From an uncultured Lachnospiraceae bacterium (GTDB lineage Bacteria > Bacillota > Clostridia > Lachnospirales > Lachnospiraceae): a stretch of DNA of 64,000 nt. Where the stretch lies: assembly GCA_900316075.1 (NCBI GenBank), contig ONBT01000014.1:1-64000 (forward strand), written 5' to 3'. The position numbers and the translations under genes are program-made. Positions within the stretch are counted from its first letter, which is position 1. Each line of letters opens with the position of its first letter. Below are positions 61,531 through 64,000 of this stretch, piece by piece. The notes beneath the pieces are model-generated. The model had not been told where the DNA came from and did no database searches. It was given only the letters and a program-made list of their open reading frames with translations.

Positions 61531-62631
61531 TCAGACATTGAAGCGGAAGAGGATGACATCCCCGTCCTTGACCTCGTAGTCCTTCCCGTTCGTGGCAACA
61601 AGGCCCTTCTCCTTGGCCTCGGCCGTCCCGCCGCACTCCACAAGGGTCTCGAAAGGCACGGTCTCGGCGCAGATGAAGCCCCGCTCGAAGTCGGTATGAA
61701 TCTTGCCGGCCGCCTGGGGAGCCAGGGTTCCCTTCCTGATGGTCCAGGCCCGGGACTCGTCCTCCCCGCAGGTCAGGAAGGAAATGAGGCCGAGGAGGTC
61801 GTAGGAAGCCTTGATCAGCTTGTCGAGGCCGGACTCCTTGAGCCCTAAGTCCTCCAGGAAGGCCTGCCGGTCTTCGTCGGAATCCAGCTCGGAAATTTCG
61901 GCTTCCATCTCGGCGCAGACCACATAGACCGCGGAACCTTCCTTCTCGGCATACTCCCGGACCTGCTGGACGAAGGGATTTGAAGCCCCGTCATCTGCAA
62001 TCGAATCCTCATCGACATTTGCCGCATAGATCACGGGCTTTGCGGTCAGGAGATTGTAGCCGTCGAAGAGCTTCTGCTCGTCCTCGTCTTTGCACTCGAA
62101 CTTCTTCGCCGGGTTGCCGTCCTCCAGGAAGGGGCGAAGGCGCTCGAGGAGGTCACCCTCCTTGCGGTACTCCTTCACCATCTTCGCCTGCTTACCGACC
62201 TTGCCCCAGCGGCGCTCCAGCACTTCCATGTCCGCGAACAAAAGCTCCATATTGATGGTCTCGATGTCCCGCACCGGATTGATGGAACCGTCGACGTGAA
62301 CAATATTCTCGTTCTCGAAGCAGCGGACGACGTGCACGATGGCGTCGCACTCGCGGATATTGGCCAGAAACTGGTTGCCGAGGCCCTCGCCCTTCGACGC
62401 CCCCTTGACCAGGCCCGCGATGTCGACGAAATCAATCGTCGCCGGCGTCACCTTCTTCGAGTGGTACATCTCGCCCAGCTTCTTCAGGCGCGCGTCCGGC
62501 ACGGCGACGACGCCGACATTCGGGTCAATCGTCGCGAAAGGATAGTTGGCCGCCAGGGCCCCGGCCTTGGTCAGAGAGTTAAAAAGGGTTGACTTGCCGA
62601 CGTTCGGAAGCCCCACGATTCCCAGTTTCAT
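61531..62631 (-). CDS. ychF: ribosome-associated ATPase/GTPase YchF (OLA1)
   Basis: 366 residues. An Obg-family P-loop protein: P-loop [15 protein letters not shown], switch [29 protein letters not shown], and a C-terminal TGS domain ending [14 protein letters not shown]. Relatives prefer ATP over GTP and bind ribosomes. ATG 62631 gives the invariant [12 protein letters not shown] start. It is downstream of the integrated element's integrase, in the same direction. Confidence 0.97.
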   Translation of the reverse strand: MKLGIVGLPNVGKSTLFNSLTKAGALAANYPFATIDPNVGVVAVPDARLKKLGEMYHSKKVTPATIDFVDIAGLVKGASKGEGLGNQFLANIRECDAIVHVVRCFENENIVHVDGSINPVRDIETINMELLFADMEVLERRWGKVGKQAKMVKEYRKEGDLLERLRPFLEDGNPAKKFECKDEDEQKLFDGYNLLTAKPVIYAANVDEDSIADDGASNPFVQQVREYAEKEGSAVYVVCAEMEAEISELDSDEDRQAFLEDLGLKESGLDKLIKASYDLLGLISFLTCGEDESRAWTIRKGTLAPQAAGKIHTDFERGFICAETVPFETLVECGGTAEAKEKGLVATNGKDYEVKDGDVILFRFNV

Positions 62632-62669
62632 AAATGTATACCTCTTTCCTTTATTTTCAGGCTTTTCAG

Positions 62670-62740
62670 TCTCGTAACATCTCGTTACGTAACAATCGCG
62701 TAACATTTTAATGTTACTTTTCGTTAATTCCCGTTACCTT
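62670..62740. other. GTAAC-rich AT-rich junction, possible attachment site
   Basis: Between ychF and the integrase gene the words GTAAC and GTTAC occur about seven times in 70 bp, including GTTACGTAAC and TAACATTTTAATGTTA. The same words occur upstream of the integrase gene. Repeated short words next to an integrase gene fit arm- or core-type integrase sites. The actual crossover point cannot be placed without the other end. Confidence 0.45.
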
Positions 62741-63886
62741 TTATAAGAACAGACCATCAAGATACTCCGAAAATCTCTCTGCTTCATCAGTCTGGCTTTT
62801 GCCCGTCTGATGCACATAGGTATCGACCGTTATCTTAATGCTTGAATGCCCCAGCATCCGGCTTAAAAACTTATAATTTGTGCTGTTCTCACAAAAACTT
62901 GTAGCCATCGTGTGCCTTAGATCATGCATCGACAATCTTTTCACACCGGCCTGCTCACACCTTTTCTGAAGCGCAGCATCATAAGTACTGTTCTTCGTCG
63001 GGTAGCCTGTTCGGTTAATGAACACAAGGTCTTTAAACTCATCCGGAGTATTATCGCCTGCGTAGCCGCCACGCTCTTTTATCCCTCTAAGGAGCTCATA
63101 CGCCGTCTTTGTCAACGGAACCTCCCTGATCCCATGTCTGGTCTTAGGTGGTCCCCAGCGCCACTCCTGCGTACTATAACGGAACTCCAGTGTCTTTTCA
63201 ACCTTAATGATGCGATTCTCAAGATCAACATTCTTCCACTCCAATCCGATCAGTTCTCCGGTACGAAGACCGGTTTCCAGAATCAAGCGGAACTGCTCAT
63301 AGTAACTGTAATCTTTTGCAACCTCGATAAATCGCTTTTCCTCTTCTATGGTAAAGAAATCTATAGGTTTTCTTTCTGCCACAGGTGGCATTTTGACACC
63401 GCTTTTCGTAACAGGAGATTTTCGGATAATGTCGTTCTCATATGCAGCATAAAACATGGTGACCATAGTCAGAAGCGTTTGTTTAATGGTCCCTTCAGCA
63501 TATCCTGCTGTAGCCATATCGTTCAGAACCTTCTGGCAGTGGATTGGTTTCACATCCATCATTCGCATACGCCCTAAAACGGGCTTCACATCAGACAGAT
63601 ACCTCTCCCTGTAGTTTCTGATCGTATTGGCTCGTACAAGCTTTCCACGCTGTTCCTGCCACTGTTCGAACCATTCATTAACCGTCATCCCCTCCGAGAC
63701 AATGACTGCTCCATGAGAATCATCATGGATCGTATCAGACAGCCACTGCTTTGCATCTTTTAATTCGACAAACGTCCGCATCGCGCGCGTGCCATCCCGT
63801 CTCGTATAGTTGGCCACATATCTCTTATCCGACTTCCGTTGCGTCAAACCTTTTCCCAGATCTTTACCTTTTAAATCTTTACCCAA
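62741..63886 (-). CDS. int: tyrosine recombinase/integrase of a mobile element
   Basis: 381 residues. The N-terminal arm-binding part (KSDKRYVANYTRRDG) and the SAM-like core-binding domain (MTVNEWFEQWQEQRG) are followed by the catalytic domain: Arg in ETGLRTGELIGLEW, HxxR in MHDLRHTMATSF, His in LGHSSIKIT and nucleophile Tyr in VDTYVHQ. It is of the Tn916/phage type. TTG 63886 was chosen because GGAAAGGAG lies just before it; an ATG 29 codons upstream reads through the inverted repeat of the control region. Its codon use is more AT-rich than that of its neighbours, indicating transfer. The rest of the element lies beyond the right edge. Confidence 0.93.
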   Translation of the reverse strand: MGKDLKGKDLGKGLTQRKSDKRYVANYTRRDGTRAMRTFVELKDAKQWLSDTIHDDSHGAVIVSEGMTVNEWFEQWQEQRGKLVRANTIRNYRERYLSDVKPVLGRMRMMDVKPIHCQKVLNDMATAGYAEGTIKQTLLTMVTMFYAAYENDIIRKSPVTKSGVKMPPVAERKPIDFFTIEEEKRFIEVAKDYSYYEQFRLILETGLRTGELIGLEWKNVDLENRIIKVEKTLEFRYSTQEWRWGPPKTRHGIREVPLTKTAYELLRGIKERGGYAGDNTPDEFKDLVFINRTGYPTKNSTYDAALQKRCEQAGVKRLSMHDLRHTMATSFCENSTNYKFLSRMLGHSSIKITVDTYVHQTGKSQTDEAERFSEYLDGLFL

Positions 63887-63931
63887 CAGCTCTCCTTTCC
63901 CGAGATTCAAATAGCTAATAATAATACCACA

Positions 63932-63971
63932 GCAGGTAACATTTTTCAATGTATTTTCAAATGTTACCTGC
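63932..63971. promoter_or_regulatory. 13-bp perfect inverted repeat upstream of the integrase gene
   Basis: GCAGGTAACATTT (63932-63944) and AAATGTTACCTGC (63959-63971) are separated by 14 bp. Their placement and symmetry fit an operator for int control or an integrase/excisionase arm site. Confidence 0.6.
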
Positions 63972-64000
63972 ATGTAATTTCACCCAAAATCATATGTAAC

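Overview
The window looks like chromosomal DNA from a strictly anaerobic, motile, butyrate-forming member of the Clostridia, most likely the Lachnospiraceae. It is GC-rich, with AT-rich islands between genes. The evidence is a near-textbook butyryl-CoA:acetate CoA-transferase, a class III (oxygen-sensitive) ribonucleotide reductase with its activase, FeoA/FeoB ferrous iron uptake, a flagellin with a sigma-28 type promoter, c-di-GMP enzymes and many plant-glycan hydrolases. No species is claimed.

Layout. 0-13 kb: a glycan-use locus (beta-phosphoglucomutase, GH43, GPH sugar symporter, AraC activator, GH3, GH2, GH78). 13-20.7 kb: nth, a MntP-like exporter, TetR, HD-GYP, the CoA-transferase, an odd acyl-carrier-like protein and LarE. 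20.8-24 kb: divergent nrdD/nrdG. 24-28.7 kb: iron locus (two feoA, feoB, Cys-rich and HMA proteins, a DtxR-type regulator). 28.7-36 kb: a complete sulfoquinovose operon of the sulfofructose-transaldolase type (GH31 sulfoquinovosidase, transaldolase, sulfolactaldehyde reductase, TauE exporter, sugar isomerase, ROK regulator). 36-48.9 kb: tRNA-Gly(CCC), an EAL/PAS/GGDEF protein, an ion transporter, cysE, a YitT protein, AraC, a VTC-domain protein, a DUF815 ATPase, an aldo/keto reductase and a second GPH transporter. 49-50.9 kb: a PD-(D/E)XK-like gene between two repeat arrays. 50.9-58.4 kb: a sortase-pilus-like cluster (class B sortase, two pilin-like paralogues, a catalytically dead signal-peptidase homologue) next to flagellin. 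58.5-62.6 kb: housekeeping (efp, rpiB, yqeG, nrdR, ychF). From 62.7 kb: the integrase end of an integrated element that continues past the right edge.

The main novelty candidates are as follows. (1) Strictly periodic intergenic arrays: 52-bp units at 26.9, 46.0, 49.1 and 50.4 kb, and 73-bp units at 13.9 and 15.8 kb. The units vary in sequence but keep spacing and hairpin arms. One pair of arrays brackets the nuclease-like gene and contains a copy of that gene's 3' end. (2) A very over-represented 10-bp word, AMTAATRTAA, spread through coding and non-coding DNA. (3) A pilus locus with a SipA-like pseudo-peptidase and degenerate sorting signals (LVVVG/LIVVG in place of LPXTG). (4) A 181-bp perfect multi-branch inverted-repeat structure just after the tRNA gene.
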